Numbered from the stretch's first letter, positions 39,508 to 49,470 are shown. The stretch: 64,000 nucleotides of DNA from Microbacterium hydrocarbonoxydans (GCF_900105205.1 NZ_FNSQ01000005.1:2108001-2172000), one strand, 5' to 3'. Numbers and translations: made by a program. The notes: generated by a model not told the origin, from the sequence alone.

Positions 39508-41492
39508 TTGATCACCTCGACGGAGAGAAGGTCCTGACGCACGGCCAGGAGGCGGATCTGCTCGGTGGACCCCTGAGCGGGGACGGAGAAGAACAGCTGG
39601 AATTCGTACTTGGTCGTCACGCCCTTGGCCGACTCGGTCACACCGGTGAGCGCCTTCGCCTGGGCGTTGTCGCCGAACCGGATGACGGCGTCCTTGGTCG
39701 TCGGCGTCACCGTCTCGGTGTCGACGAGCGAGAGGGCGACGATGGCGCCGCTGTCGAGCGTCGTCAGCGAGACCGGCGGCTCGTCGGCAGGGACGATGTC
39801 GAACGCGGTCTTCGAGGTCTTCGCGGCCCCGTTGTCGGCCAGATTCTTCACCACGGCCTGCCGGCTGTCGCGGATCGACTGCGCGAGGTTCAGGCTCAGG
39901 TCATCGAACATGCCGTAAGACGGGCTCTTCTCCCCCGCATCGACGACGTCGGAGAACATCCCGGCGAGGTCGCCCGGCGCGATGCTGAGGAAGGCGGAGT
40001 CCTCCGGCACGAGAGAGGTGCCGAGCCAGGCTGCGGCCACCTCGGGGAAGACCGCGTCTGCGGACATCTCCGCGATGTTCGTGACCTTGTAGTTGGACCA
40101 GGGGTCCTGCTGCGTCATCGTCAGCACCACGGGCGGAACCGTCTCGTCGCCCGCGCTCTTGGACAGCAGGAGGACGGTGCGCGGCCACCGGTCGGATGCC
40201 TCTGGCAGCACGACCTCGACGTCGTCGGTCGGGATCGCGGCCGGAACGGCGGTGTCGGGGAGCGCGGTCCGCAGCGCGTACTCGGTCTTGCGGGCCGTGA
40301 GGGCGGGGCCGTCCAGGCGAGTGCCGGCGAGGTCGATGTCCATCGCCTCATCCGCATCGGCGATCGTCGCCGACACCTTCTGCAGGATGCGCTTCGCCTG
40401 TGCCTCGGTCACTGCCGGGGGCTTCTGGTTCTCCGGAGCGATCACCGTCGCGCTGGGCGAGGGCGTCGGGCTCGATGCCGTGAACTGCGGCCACGAGTCG
40501 GCCGAGCATCCGCTGGCCAGGAGCGCCGTCAACGCGAGCGCGGGGAAGGCGAGCATCCGACGTCGACGAGCCGGTCGCTGCGTGCGCATCTCAGACCTCC
40601 TGTCGTCGGTGGCGGCGCCATCGACGGGGTCGGTGGGTTCGCCAGGCTGTGCGCCGTCTCCCTCGGTCGCTCCGGTCTCGGCGCCATCGTCGCGAGCGGG
40701 CGTCTCATCCGTCTGCTCCGATTCGATCGCCGATCGCTCCGCCGGAGGCAGCTGAGCGACATCGATCGGCTCGGTCGCCGGCATCGGCCCCGGCCCCTTG
40801 CGGCGCGGGCCGCGGCCTCGGCGCTGGTGCCGGATGCCGAGGAAGTAGAGGACCAGGCCGACGACGAGCACCGCAGCGCCCGCCGCCATGAGGGGCCCCG
40901 CGAGGGGCGTCGAGTTGTCGAGCGGCCACGACACGACGATGTCGTCCGGCGCATCCGCCGTGCCGTCGTGGGCGATGATCAGGCTCATGCCCTCGGGCAG
41001 CTGCATGTCGGCGATCAGTGCATCGGTGTCGGTGTACGAGAACAGCCAGAGGTCGGAGCCCACGGGGCTGCGGCCCGGTACTGCCGCCGCGTCACCAGCG
41101 GCAGGAGTCTCGGTCGGGGAGGGAGTGGCAGCAGGATCCTCGCCGCCCTCTTCTGCGTCGCCTTCCGCGTCCGGTTCGACCAGCTCGACGTCGAGCTTGC
41201 CGCTGTCGCCCATCGACACATGGTTGTACGAGGCGTCGGAGAGCCACGCCTCCATATCGGCGGTGCGGCCGTAGGCGGCGAAGATGTCGCCATCCCCGCG
41301 CACCATCAGCGTCTGCTCTCCAGGATGCTCGCGGAGGACGTCGCCGTCCAGCAGCACGTAGGGTGCCGGTTCGTCCACAGACACCGACACCTTCTGAGTG
41401 GAAGGGCCCATGAAGACCGTCCGCTGGGCGATGCCCGCAGCGATCAGTCCCGCAGCCAGCACGAAGGCCACGACGGCCCATACGAAACGCAC
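39504..41492 (-). CDS. Multi-segment membrane protein with internal lipobox
   Basis: 662 aa from GTG 41492, chosen because AGGAG lies 7 nt upstream. Residues about 3-22 form a signal anchor, followed by an extracytoplasmic domain with an acidic/Pro-Thr linker. A second membrane helix (GPLMAAGAAVLVVGLVLYFLGI) is followed by an Arg/Lys-rich, then Glu/Asp-rich cytoplasmic stretch. In the middle a new export signal appears: MRTQRPARRRRML with LALTALLASGCSADS, an exact lipobox. The C-terminal about 310 residues would then be an exported domain. Either one fused protein, or two proteins with an internal start at that Met, is produced. No family recognised. Confidence 0.75.
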   Translation of the reverse strand: MRFVWAVVAFVLAAGLIAAGIAQRTVFMGPSTQKVSVSVDEPAPYVLLDGDVLREHPGEQTLMVRGDGDIFAAYGRTADMEAWLSDASYNHVSMGDSGKLDVELVEPDAEGDAEEGGEDPAATPSPTETPAAGDAAAVPGRSPVGSDLWLFSYTDTDALIADMQLPEGMSLIIAHDGTADAPDDIVVSWPLDNSTPLAGPLMAAGAAVLVVGLVLYFLGIRHQRRGRGPRRKGPGPMPATEPIDVAQLPPAERSAIESEQTDETPARDDGAETGATEGDGAQPGEPTDPVDGAATDDRRSEMRTQRPARRRRMLAFPALALTALLASGCSADSWPQFTASSPTPSPSATVIAPENQKPPAVTEAQAKRILQKVSATIADADEAMDIDLAGTRLDGPALTARKTEYALRTALPDTAVPAAIPTDDVEVVLPEASDRWPRTVLLLSKSAGDETVPPVVLTMTQQDPWSNYKVTNIAEMSADAVFPEVAAAWLGTSLVPEDSAFLSIAPGDLAGMFSDVVDAGEKSPSYGMFDDLSLNLAQSIRDSRQAVVKNLADNGAAKTSKTAFDIVPADEPPVSLTTLDSGAIVALSLVDTETVTPTTKDAVIRFGDNAQAKALTGVTESAKGVTTKYEFQLFFSVPAQGSTEQIRLLAVRQDLLSVEVIK

Positions 41493-41669
41493 GAATAGTC
41501 TCCTCACACGATCCGGACGCTCGCCAGGATCGGAACACTCGACATTTCAGACTATCGAAATCAGCTGTGTGTTGCCCACGAGGGGCACTCTCCCGCACGC
41601 GGCACGTCGTCGCCCCGGCATCGACCGCGCTCGATACCCTGGCATCACGAGCACTTCCGAGGAGTACCG

Positions 41670-42731
41670 ATGAAGATCCACAACCCCTTCCGCACCGCCC
41701 TGGTGGCGACGCTCGGCGTGGGTCTGGGCATCCTGCTGATCGGGAGCCTGCAGAACCTCTCGACCGTGCTCCTGTACGTCGGAACCGCGCTCTTCCTGAG
41801 CCTCGGACTCGACCCTCTCGTCTCGTTCCTCGAGCGCAAACGCCTGCCCCGTTGGCTCGCGGTGCTCATCACGATCCTGGCGGTGATGGGCGTCTTCGCC
41901 GGAATCATCCTGATCGTCATCCCCGTCCTCGTCGACCAGATCTCCCAGTTGATCGCCCAGATCACGGCCATCGTCCAGCGTGGCACCCTCCTCCCCGACC
42001 TTCGTCAGTGGATGGTGGACACCTTCCCCAACCTCAAGGTCGACGAGGTCTTCGCGTACGTCACCGACTGGCTCGAGACCAACCTCGCGCAGATCGGCGG
42101 CTCGATCGGCCAGGGCGTGCTCGCCGCCGGAGGCGCGGTCGTGAGCGGTCTCTTTGGGGCGTTCATCATCCTCATCCTCACGATCTATCTCACGGCATCC
42201 ACCCCATCGCTCAAGCGTGCCGTCTACCAGCTCGCCCCCGCGTCGAAGCGCGAGCGGTTCATCGACCTCGCCGAGCAGATCACCGACTCGGTCGGCTACT
42301 ACGTCATGGGCCAGGTCTCGCAGGGCGTGATCAACGGCGTCCTGAGCATGATCTTCCTCACGATCATCGACGCCCCCTTCCCCGCCGTGCTGGCGGTCGT
42401 GGCGTTCTTCTTCTCGCTGATCCCGCTGGTCGGCACGCTGACCGGCTCCACGATCATCGTGCTCGTCTGCCTGATCCCCGGCCTCGGTTCGCCGGCGACG
42501 GCCATCGCTGCGGCGATCTACTACCTCGTGTACATGCAGATCGAGGCGTACATCATCTCGCCGAGGATCATGAGCAGGGCGGTGTCCGTGCCCGGCGCGG
42601 TCGTGGTCGTCGCGGCTCTCGCCGGCGGCAGCCTGCTGGGACTCCTAGGAGCCCTCATCGCGATCCCCGTCGCCGCGAGCATCCTGATCCTCTACCGCCA
42701 GGTGCTGATCCCGAGGATGAACGAGCTCTAA
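41670..42731 (+). CDS. AI-2E-family transporter (PerM-like)
   Basis: 353 aa, about eight hydrophobic segments arranged as in the AI-2E/PerM family: two N-terminal pairs (LATLGVGLG, then LAVLITILAVMGVFAGIILIV), a long extracytoplasmic helical section, and the conserved core ending AIPVAASILILYRQV. GAGGAG precedes ATG 41670. Members export autoinducer-2 or other small solutes, and many are Na+/H+ antiporter-related; the substrate is not predictable. Confidence 0.9.
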   Translation: MKIHNPFRTALVATLGVGLGILLIGSLQNLSTVLLYVGTALFLSLGLDPLVSFLERKRLPRWLAVLITILAVMGVFAGIILIVIPVLVDQISQLIAQITAIVQRGTLLPDLRQWMVDTFPNLKVDEVFAYVTDWLETNLAQIGGSIGQGVLAAGGAVVSGLFGAFIILILTIYLTASTPSLKRAVYQLAPASKRERFIDLAEQITDSVGYYVMGQVSQGVINGVLSMIFLTIIDAPFPAVLAVVAFFFSLIPLVGTLTGSTIIVLVCLIPGLGSPATAIAAAIYYLVYMQIEAYIISPRIMSRAVSVPGAVVVVAALAGGSLLGLLGALIAIPVAASILILYRQVLIPRMNEL

Positions 42732-43450
42732 GCCGTCGACCACTCCGTCGGCAGCGGAAGTGCTGCGGGGTTCACGGCGGCGACGATCTCGGTCAGCACG
42801 CGACGGGTCTGACTCTCCCCGACCCAGAGGTGCTTGCCTCCCTCGACCGCGATGAGCGTCGCATGCGGGATGGCGGAGAACCGCTCCCGCGCCTCCGGCG
42901 GTCGCAGATAGTCGTCGAGTTCGGGAACCAGCACCACGACCTCGACATCCGGCGACTCGGCCCAGGCGGACACCTCGGCCTCGGTCGCGCGATGCAGCGG
43001 AGGCGACAGAAGGATGATCCCCTCGACGTCGTGCTCCCTGCCGTACTTGAGCGCGAGCTCCGTGCCGAACGACCATCCGACCAGCCACGGACGCGGGAGA
43101 GCGCGGTCGCGGACGAGTTCCATCGCAGCTGCCACGTCGAACTGCTCGGCCGCTCCCCCATCGAAGGCTCCATCGCTCGTGCCGCGCGCCGAGGTGGTCC
43201 CGCGGGTGTTGAACCGCAGCACGGCGAGATCGGCCAGCGCAGGCAGCCGTGCAGCCGCCTTGCGGATGATGTGCGAGTCCATGAAGCCGCCGGCGGTCGG
43301 CAGCGGATGCAGCGTCACGAGCGTCGCGACCGGCGCCTTCTCCTCCGGCAGAGCGAGCTCACCGACGAGGGACAGATCGTCTGCCGTCGTCAGGACGATG
43401 TCCTCGCGTCGAGCCGGGAGCTCGAGCGGGCCACGGATCTCAATGCTCAC
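42728..43450 (-). CDS. Alpha/beta hydrolase
   Basis: 240 aa from GTG 43450, overlapping the upstream stop (GTGA). Features are an oxyanion strand LVTLHPLPTAGGFMDSH, LRFNTRGTTSARG, the nucleophile-elbow-like GWSFGTELAL (Ser), LVPELDDYLRP (Asp region) and GGKHLWVG (His). This resembles dienelactone-hydrolase-like small hydrolases. The natural substrate is unknown. It forms a unit with the zinc-ribbon protein upstream. Confidence 0.85.
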   Translation of the reverse strand: MSIEIRGPLELPARREDIVLTTADDLSLVGELALPEEKAPVATLVTLHPLPTAGGFMDSHIIRKAAARLPALADLAVLRFNTRGTTSARGTSDGAFDGGAAEQFDVAAAMELVRDRALPRPWLVGWSFGTELALKYGREHDVEGIILLSPPLHRATEAEVSAWAESPDVEVVVLVPELDDYLRPPEARERFSAIPHATLIAVEGGKHLWVGESQTRRVLTEIVAAVNPAALPLPTEWSTA

Positions 43451-43734
43451 GCAATCCTCCAACAGTGGGTGTGCCAGTGACGGCGTGCGGCGAGGTCCGC
43501 CGCATCGCCGAGAACGCCGTCGGCTCGCCAGACGACGAGATGGGCCGTTCCGGGGGTCACCGAACGACCGCAGCCCGGGCAGGTGTACTCCTTCTGCGCC
43601 TGGACCGCAGAGACGGGTTGCACCGTCCACTCCGCGCCGCGACGCACCTCGGTGCGCTTCCAGGACGCGAGCAGACGATCGAGGGAATCCTCGGCCTCAG
43701 GGCGCGTCGGACGACGCTTGCGGGAGCGAGCCAT
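43447..43734 (-). CDS. Small zinc-ribbon-like protein, 95 aa
   Basis: A basic N-terminus (MARSRKRRPTRPEAED) is followed by TCPGCGRSV and ending HWHTHCWRIA, giving a plausible Cys/Cys/His/Cys metal site. Conserved actinobacterial hypothetical proteins of this kind are often mis-annotated as ATP/GTP-binding; no P-loop is present. Coupled to the hydrolase gene by a GTGA overlap. Confidence 0.7.
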   Translation of the reverse strand: MARSRKRRPTRPEAEDSLDRLLASWKRTEVRRGAEWTVQPVSAVQAQKEYTCPGCGRSVTPGTAHLVVWRADGVLGDAADLAARRHWHTHCWRIA

Positions 43735-43743
43735 GGAGGCGGC

Positions 43744-44421
43744 TCACCACCAGTGGTTGTTCGTCCAGAAGGCGTGGGCCCCTGCCCAGCTGCCGTAACG
43801 GCCGGTGGCGTATCCGGTGGCCCACCGGAGGTTGTCGACCGGGTCGTATCCGTTTCCCGGGACCTTGCTGCATGGCAGCGCCTGGACGAGACCGCAGGCA
43901 CCGGACGACGCGTTGGTGGCGTTCGGGTTCCAGCCGCTCTCTCGCGAGACGATGTAGTCGACGTAACCCCAGTCGGACTCCGCGATACCGGCTGCCGCCA
44001 TCCACTCGGCTGGCGCTCCGCCGCCGGTGTAGAAGAGCGGGCCGCTGGGTGCGGACTGATCCGAGGACTCGGTCGAGGCCTGCACAGGCTTCGGCTTCGG
44101 CTTGGGCTTCGGCTTCACGTAGACCGAGAAGGTGCCGCGCTCGACGGGGGCGATCGTTGCGCCCTCGACCGTGACGGTGAGGTTCTGCGTCTCGGTGAGC
44201 GCCGCGGAGTATGCGGACTCCGGCGCTTCCTCGTCGGGCTGCTGAGCGAGCGCGACGCCGGTCGGTGCGACCATGGCGGCGGCGAATCCGACGACGGCCA
44301 ACGCTCCGAAGAAGCCCACCACGCCACGGCGGCGAGTGCCCGTGCGCGCCGAAAGAGACGTCGATGCGGGTACCGGCGTGACGTCGTTTCGATGAGGGGT
44401 GATGTCGTTTCGGGAGTTCAC
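43744..44421 (-). CDS. Secreted SLT/transglycosylase-like protein
   Basis: 225 aa. N-terminal signal segment (GVVGFFGALAVVGFAAAMVAPTGVALA), a KPKPKPKPKP wall-spanning repeat, then an SLT-type lysozyme-like domain: YIVSRESGWNPNATNASSGACGLVQALPCSK and NLRWATGYATGRYGSW (described by position, about residues 155-215), with the catalytic Glu in SRESGW. Predicted to cleave peptidoglycan outside the membrane, like many actinobacterial resuscitation and muralytic proteins. Confidence 0.9.
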   Translation of the reverse strand: MNSRNDITPHRNDVTPVPASTSLSARTGTRRRGVVGFFGALAVVGFAAAMVAPTGVALAQQPDEEAPESAYSAALTETQNLTVTVEGATIAPVERGTFSVYVKPKPKPKPKPVQASTESSDQSAPSGPLFYTGGGAPAEWMAAAGIAESDWGYVDYIVSRESGWNPNATNASSGACGLVQALPCSKVPGNGYDPVDNLRWATGYATGRYGSWAGAHAFWTNNHWW

Positions 44422-44469
44422 GATAGGAGGCAGTCTACCCGGTGAGCCGTCGGACGGCCACGGAAACGC

Positions 44470-45054
44470 TCAGCGAACGGCCAGGATGACGTCGACCGTG
44501 GCGTCCAGGAGCGCATCGACCTGCTCTTCCCGGTACCCGCCGCGCTGCATGCGGAACGCCGCAGAGCGCAACTGCTCGGCGGTGAGCGGCTCGCCGTCGC
44601 GCAGGTAGCGGGCGATGCGGGTGCTGACGTGATCCACCTCGTCGATGCGGTAGCCGAAGGTGAGGAAGCCGGTGCGCGCGAAGCGCTGACGACGAGGTCG
44701 CGCGAGGTGATCGAGGATCACCTGCGCATCGTCCCTGGCCTGTTCCACCCATGCGCCGGCACCGTTGGAGCGGACTGCGCGCTCGCGCGCACGCGCTGCG
44801 AGTGCGTCTTCGACCCGCCCGAGTGCCGCGTCGACCTCGGCCACGACGTACCCGCCCTTGACGAGCGGAAACGAGGCGACGCGCACGTCGGCCGCGGTGA
44901 GGTCGTCCGCGTCGCTCTCGAACGCCGTCCGGGCCGCGGCGAGGAACGTGTCGACCGCCGCTCGGTGGTATCCCTGAGTGCGACCCGTGGTCAGCGAGAA
45001 GGCTGGAGGCGCCTCGGTCGTCTCATCCGAGACCTGCACATCATCTGAAGTCAT
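44470..45054 (-). CDS. DivIVA-domain-like protein
   Basis: 194 aa. Two DivIVA-like segments with the SFxxxxxGYxxxxVDxFL pattern: FSLTTGRTQGYHRAAVDTFL near the N-terminus and RMQRGGYREEQVDALLD at the C-terminus. ASFPLVKGGYVVAEVDAAL and TGFLTFGYRIDEVD lie between them. Such short-repeat proteins occur next to cdsA in Microbacteriaceae. Its start overlaps the cdsA stop (TGATG). A role in polar growth or division is inferred only. Confidence 0.8.
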   Translation of the reverse strand: MTSDDVQVSDETTEAPPAFSLTTGRTQGYHRAAVDTFLAAARTAFESDADDLTAADVRVASFPLVKGGYVVAEVDAALGRVEDALAARARERAVRSNGAGAWVEQARDDAQVILDHLARPRRQRFARTGFLTFGYRIDEVDHVSTRIARYLRDGEPLTAEQLRSAAFRMQRGGYREEQVDALLDATVDVILAVR

Positions 45055-46223
45055 CACAGCACCGCCCAGGACGAGAAGAGGAAGTAGAGGCACAGTGCGG
45101 GAACGGTCGACGGAAGGATGCTGTCGAGGCGGTCGAGGAGTCCGCCGTGCCCGGGGAGCCAGGAGCTCATGTCCTTGATGCCGAGGTCCCGCTTCAGCAT
45201 CGACTCGCCGAGGTCGCCCAGTGTCGCCGAGAGCAGGATCGCGACGCCGAAGATGACACCGATCCACCACGGGAGATGAAGGAGGAAGATCGCGAGGAGA
45301 ACACCCGCAGCGATGGAGCCGACGACGGCTCCGCCGAATCCCTCCCAGGTCTTCTTCGGGCTGATCTTCGGCGCCATCGGATGACGCCCGAAAGAGAGAC
45401 CGGCCGCGTAGGCGCCGGTGTCGGCGACGACGGCGATCGCGATGAAGCTGAGCACCCACCACTGCCCGTCCTCCTGCTTGAGCAGGAGCAGAGCGACCGC
45501 AGCGAGGAACGGGACGTAGATCTGGACGAACCCGCCGATCACGGCATCCGCGAGCACGTCGCCGTAGGTGCGTCCGTCCGCTGCGACCATCTGGGCGACG
45601 AGTCGCCAGACGATCACGAACGCGACCGCCAGGAACAGCACGACCCAGACGAGCCACAGATCGAGGAAGTATGCCGAGAGGACCAGCAGAGCAGCGGAGA
45701 TGAACTGCGGAACGACGTCGATCCGGCGCCCCGATGCCCGCAGCGCGAGAGACAGCTCGTAGACGCCCAGCAGGGCTGCTGCGAGGGCGAACGGGACGAA
45801 CAGGACCTTGATGAAGATCAGGGACGCCAGCAGAACAGCGCCGAAGGCGAGCCCGATCAGCGTCGCGAGGATCAGGTCGCGACCCGTCCGCTCCTTGATG
45901 CGCTCGTTGGCCTGGTCGAGCTGGCCCCGTGCGTTCGAGACGTGGGTTCCCAGCTCGTCGCGCGCAGCCCGCCACTGCTCCCGGATCGCATTGTGCTCTG
46001 CCGTGTCGAGGCTGGCAGTGGAGATCACCGGGGCGTCCGCGCTGGGCACGGAGATCACCGGGCTCTCCGCAGGCAGCGGCGGACGCGGAGGGATGCTCGA
46101 CGAGTCGAACGCGGGGAAGGCATCGTCGATCAGCGGGATGCCGCCGGTCGAGGTCGACGAGTCGCGCGCCTCGCGGCGCGTCTGCGGCTTGTCGGTGTCG
46201 TCACCGGTGGATTCGTCGGACAT
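45054..46223 (-). CDS. cdsA: Phosphatidate cytidylyltransferase
   Basis: 389 aa integral membrane enzyme making CDP-diacylglycerol from phosphatidate and CTP. The first about 120 residues are a charged cytoplasmic extension. The catalytic core has several hydrophobic segments and the CdsA signature in the order DTGAYAAGLSFGRHPMAPKISPKKTWEG (about residues 275-302) and LSATLGDLGESMLKRDLGIKDMS (about 342-364). It lies downstream of frr as in most actinobacteria. Confidence 0.95.
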   Translation of the reverse strand: MSDESTGDDTDKPQTRREARDSSTSTGGIPLIDDAFPAFDSSSIPPRPPLPAESPVISVPSADAPVISTASLDTAEHNAIREQWRAARDELGTHVSNARGQLDQANERIKERTGRDLILATLIGLAFGAVLLASLIFIKVLFVPFALAAALLGVYELSLALRASGRRIDVVPQFISAALLVLSAYFLDLWLVWVVLFLAVAFVIVWRLVAQMVAADGRTYGDVLADAVIGGFVQIYVPFLAAVALLLLKQEDGQWWVLSFIAIAVVADTGAYAAGLSFGRHPMAPKISPKKTWEGFGGAVVGSIAAGVLLAIFLLHLPWWIGVIFGVAILLSATLGDLGESMLKRDLGIKDMSSWLPGHGGLLDRLDSILPSTVPALCLYFLFSSWAVL

Positions 46224-46228
46224 ACCGC

Positions 46229-46783
46229 CTACACCTCGAGGAGTTCGGCCTCTTTGCGCTTGAGAGCGTCGTCGATCAGATCGACGTGCTGGCGCGTGAG
46301 GGCGTCGAGTTCCTTCTCGCCCCTGGCGATCTCATCTTCTCCGAGTTCGCTCTTGAGGCCGTCGAGCTCGTCCTTCGCCTTGCGGCGGATGCCGCGCACG
46401 TGCACCTTGGCGTCCTCACCCTTGGACTTGACGAGCTTGACGTACTCCTTGCGGCGCTCTGCGGTGAGCTCAGGCATCGTGACGCGCACGAGGTTGCCGT
46501 CGTTCGTCGGGTTCGCACCCAGGTTCGGCATATCCCTGATCGCCTGCTCGATCGCCTTCAGCGCCGACTTGTCGTACGGCGTGATGATGAGCGTGCGCGC
46601 TTCCTGGTTGGCCAGAGAGGCGAGCTGAGCGAGCGGAGTCGGCGTTCCGTAGTAGTCGATGAGGACCTTCTGGAACAGCTGCGGGTTGGCGCGACCGGTG
46701 CGCACCGTGGAGAAGTCCTCCTTGGCGGCCTCGACCGCTCGTGACATACGGGAGGTGGTTTCAGCGAGGACATCCGCGATCAC
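46229..46783 (-). CDS. frr: Ribosome recycling factor
   Basis: 184 aa, the usual RRF length. Family pieces are [66 protein letters not shown] and [15 protein letters not shown]. It splits post-termination ribosomes with EF-G. It precedes cdsA by 5 nt and follows pyrH. Confidence 0.97.
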   Translation of the reverse strand: MIADVLAETTSRMSRAVEAAKEDFSTVRTGRANPQLFQKVLIDYYGTPTPLAQLASLANQEARTLIITPYDKSALKAIEQAIRDMPNLGANPTNDGNLVRVTMPELTAERRKEYVKLVKSKGEDAKVHVRGIRRKAKDELDGLKSELGEDEIARGEKELDALTRQHVDLIDDALKRKEAELLEV

Positions 46784-46849
46784 GGTGACTCCTATCGTCG
46801 GGGTGTTCTGAAATTCTATCGGGCCGGGCGCGCGAGAACGCTCAGGCGC

Positions 46850-47566
46850 TCAGGCGGTGACGAGAGTGCCGATGGGCTCGCCGAGGAGCGCCCTGGTGAC
46901 GTTGCCCGCCGGCTCCATGCCGAAGACGCGCATGTCCATGTTGTTGTCCATGCAGAGGCTGAACGCGGTCGAGTCGACCACCTTGAGCCCGCGCTGGAGA
47001 GCGTCGCGGTAGGTCACGCGTTCGATGCGCTCGGCATCCGCATGCTTGTTGGGGTCCGCGGTGTAGATCGCGTCGACGCCGTTCTTGGCGACGAGCACTT
47101 CCTGTGCACCGATCTCCAGTGCACGCTGTGCGGCGACCGTGTCGGTGGAGAAGTACGGGAGGCCCGCACCGGCGCCGAAGATGACGACGCGGCCCTTCTC
47201 CATGTGGCGCTCGGCGCGCAGCGGGATGTACGGCTCGGCGACCTGCGTCATCGAGATCGCCGACTGCACGCGGGTGGGCGCGCCCGCCTGCTCGAGGAAG
47301 TCCTGCAGGGCGAGTGCGTTCATGACCGTGCCGAGCATGCCCATGTAGTCGGCGCGCCCTCGGTCCATTCCGCGCTGGCTGAGTTCCGCTCCGCGGAAGA
47401 AGTTGCCGCCGCCGACGACGATCGCGATCTCGACGCGGTCGACGGCCGCAGCGATGTCGCGCGCGATCTGGCTGACGACGTCGGGGTTGACGCCGAGCTG
47501 TCCGGCGCCGAACGCCTCACCGGAGAGCTTCAGGAGAACGCGACGGCGTCCGTTGCCTTCGGTCAT
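46850..47566 (-). CDS. pyrH: Uridylate kinase (UMP kinase)
   Basis: 238 aa from ATG 47566, which has GAGGAA 7 nt upstream; the longer frame is rejected. Amino-acid-kinase fold with [22 protein letters not shown], the [18 protein letters not shown] allosteric helix region and GTGxxxxTDTxAA-like [17 protein letters not shown]. It phosphorylates UMP to UDP for nucleotide and glycan synthesis. Confidence 0.97.
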   Translation of the reverse strand: MTEGNGRRRVLLKLSGEAFGAGQLGVNPDVVSQIARDIAAAVDRVEIAIVVGGGNFFRGAELSQRGMDRGRADYMGMLGTVMNALALQDFLEQAGAPTRVQSAISMTQVAEPYIPLRAERHMEKGRVVIFGAGAGLPYFSTDTVAAQRALEIGAQEVLVAKNGVDAIYTADPNKHADAERIERVTYRDALQRGLKVVDSTAFSLCMDNNMDMRVFGMEPAGNVTRALLGEPIGTLVTA

Positions 47567-47615
47567 GGGGGTGTTCCTCTCGTCCCGATTCAAGATAGTG
47601 CCTTCTGGGCATGAA

Positions 47616-47649
47616 GAAGGGGTTCGGATCATGTGATCCGAACCCCTTC
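47616..47649 (-). terminator. Terminator after rpsB-tsf
   Basis: A perfect 16-bp stem, GAAGGGGTTCGGATCA with its complement, separated by a 2-nt loop, 7 nt downstream of the tsf stop on the minus strand. It separates the rpsB-tsf unit from pyrH. Confidence 0.85.
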
Positions 47650-47656
47650 GACGGTG

Positions 47657-48484
47657 CTACGCGCCGACCTTGAAGCGCGCGAAGTCCGTCACGGTGATAC
47701 CGGCGTCCTTCGCCACCTGGGCGACGGAGAGCTTGTTGTCCTTCGCGTAGTCCTGCTCGAGCAGTGCGACCTGCTTGATGAACGCGGAGACACGGCCCTC
47801 GACGATCTTGGGCAGAGCCGCTTCCGGCTTGCCCTCGTTGCGGGAGATCTCGGTCACGATCTCGCGCTCCTTCTCCACGGCGTCAGCCGGGACGTCCTCA
47901 CGGGACAGGTACGACGGGTTCGCGAACGAGATGTGCTGCGCGATGCTGCGAGCGGTCTCGGCGTTGTCACCCGTGTAGGCGACGACGACACCGATCTGCG
48001 GCGGCAGGTCCTTGCTCGTGCGGTGCAGGTAGACCTCGACGTTGTCGCCGGTGATCGTGCGAACGCGACGCAGCTCGACCTTCTCGCCGATGATCGCGGC
48101 CTCTTCCGAGATGACCTGCTCGACGCTCTTGTCGCCCGCCTGAGCGGCGAGGCCGGCCTCGACCGAGTCGGCCTTGACGGCTGCGACAGCGTCGGCGACC
48201 TTGTCGGCCAGCGCGATGAAGCGCTCGTTCTTCGCGACGAAGTCGGTCTCGCAGGCGAGCTCGATGAGCGTCACGGCCGAGTCGTTCTCACGAGCGACGA
48301 TGAGTCCCTCGCTCGTGGAACGGTCAGCGCGCTTGGCGTTGCCCTTGGCACCCTTCAGGCGCAGGATCTCGGTGGCCTTCTCGACGTCTCCGTCAGCCTC
48401 CTCGAGCGCCTTCTTGGTGTCGACCATTCCCGTGCCGAGCTGCTCACGCAGCGCCTTGAGGTCGGCGATGGTGAAGTTGGCCAT
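47657..48484 (-). CDS. tsf: Elongation factor Ts
   Basis: 275 aa nucleotide-exchange factor for EF-Tu. The N-terminal UBA-like part (LKALREQLGTGMVDTKKALEEADGD, about residues 9-33), the TDFVAKNERF core contact (ELACETDFVAKN) and the actinobacterial C-domain are intact. It follows rpsB by 44 nt with its own Shine-Dalgarno sequence. Confidence 0.97.
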   Translation of the reverse strand: MANFTIADLKALREQLGTGMVDTKKALEEADGDVEKATEILRLKGAKGNAKRADRSTSEGLIVARENDSAVTLIELACETDFVAKNERFIALADKVADAVAAVKADSVEAGLAAQAGDKSVEQVISEEAAIIGEKVELRRVRTITGDNVEVYLHRTSKDLPPQIGVVVAYTGDNAETARSIAQHISFANPSYLSREDVPADAVEKEREIVTEISRNEGKPEAALPKIVEGRVSAFIKQVALLEQDYAKDNKLSVAQVAKDAGITVTDFARFKVGA

Positions 48485-48528
48485 GTGTGGTGGCTCCTTG
48501 CTTCGTGATGTGTGTGGTGGTCGCGGAA

Positions 48529-49470
48529 TTACTTGGCGTCTGCTGCCTCGGCGGCGGCGACCTCAGAGGTCTCCTCACCGGAAGCGTCAGCGATCGCCTC
48601 GTCGTGCGCCTCGGCGCCGGCCTCGTCGGCCGGGGTCTCGTCGGCAGCAGGCGTCTCGACGACAGCAGCCTCATCGGCAGCGGTCTCGACGGCGGCGGCG
48701 TCAGCGGACTCCTGGACGGGGGCCTCGAGAAGCTCCTTCTCCCAGTCGGCCAGCGGCTCGGCGTCGCCCGTCTCCGGGTTGTGCTTCTGCTGGAGGCCCT
48801 CGGCCGCGGCGTCGGCGACGATGCGGGTGAGCAGCGAGACGGAGCGGATCGCGTCGTCGTTGCCGGGGATCGGGTACTGGAAGTCGTCAGGGTCGGCGTT
48901 GGTGTCGAGGATGCCGATCACCGGGATGCCGAGCTTCTTGGCCTCGTCGATCGCGAGGTGCTCACGCTTGGCGTCGACGACCCAGAGGGCGGACGGCGTC
49001 TTGGTGAGGTTGCGGATACCGCCGAGCGACTTGTGCAGCTTGTCGAGCTCGCGCTTCTTGAGCAGGAGCTCCTTCTTGGTGAAGCCGGAGGCTGCCGGGT
49101 TCTCGTAGTCGAGCTCCTCGAGCTCCTTCATGCGAGCGAGACGCTTCGCGATGGTGGAGAAGTTGGTGAGGAGTCCACCGAGCCAGCGCTGGTTGACGTA
49201 GGGCTGACCCACGCGCGTCGCCTGCTCGGCGAGGATCTCCTGAGCCTGCTTCTTGGTGCCGACGAAGAGGATCGTGCCACCGTGGGCGACGGTCTCCTTG
49301 ACGAAGTCGTAGGCCTTGTCGATGTAGCCGAGCGACTGCTGCAGGTCGATGATGTGGATGCCGCTGCGCTCGGTCAGGATGAAGCGCTTGACCTTCGGGT
49401 TCCACCGACGGGTCTGGTGTCCGAAGTGGACGCCGCTGTCGAGCAGCTGGCGAATGGTGACCACAGCCAT
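48529..49470 (-). CDS. rpsB: 30S ribosomal protein S2
   Basis: 313 aa from ATG 49470 (AAGGAG 6 nt upstream; ATG 49476 is less well spaced). S2 core pieces are [51 protein letters not shown] and [13 protein letters not shown]. The last about 70 residues are an Ala/Glu/Asp-rich tail beyond the E. coli length, common in actinobacterial S2. Confidence 0.97.
   Translation of the reverse strand: MAVVTIRQLLDSGVHFGHQTRRWNPKVKRFILTERSGIHIIDLQQSLGYIDKAYDFVKETVAHGGTILFVGTKKQAQEILAEQATRVGQPYVNQRWLGGLLTNFSTIAKRLARMKELEELDYENPAASGFTKKELLLKKRELDKLHKSLGGIRNLTKTPSALWVVDAKREHLAIDEAKKLGIPVIGILDTNADPDDFQYPIPGNDDAIRSVSLLTRIVADAAAEGLQQKHNPETGDAEPLADWEKELLEAPVQESADAAAVETAADEAAVVETPAADETPADEAGAEAHDEAIADASGEETSEVAAAEAADAK

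Noticed and set aside
39402..41498. 698-aa plus-strand frame opposite the lipobox protein
   Set aside because: Composition is Arg/Gly/Val-rich with no domain, whereas the minus strand encodes membrane helices, a lipobox and correct translation signals.
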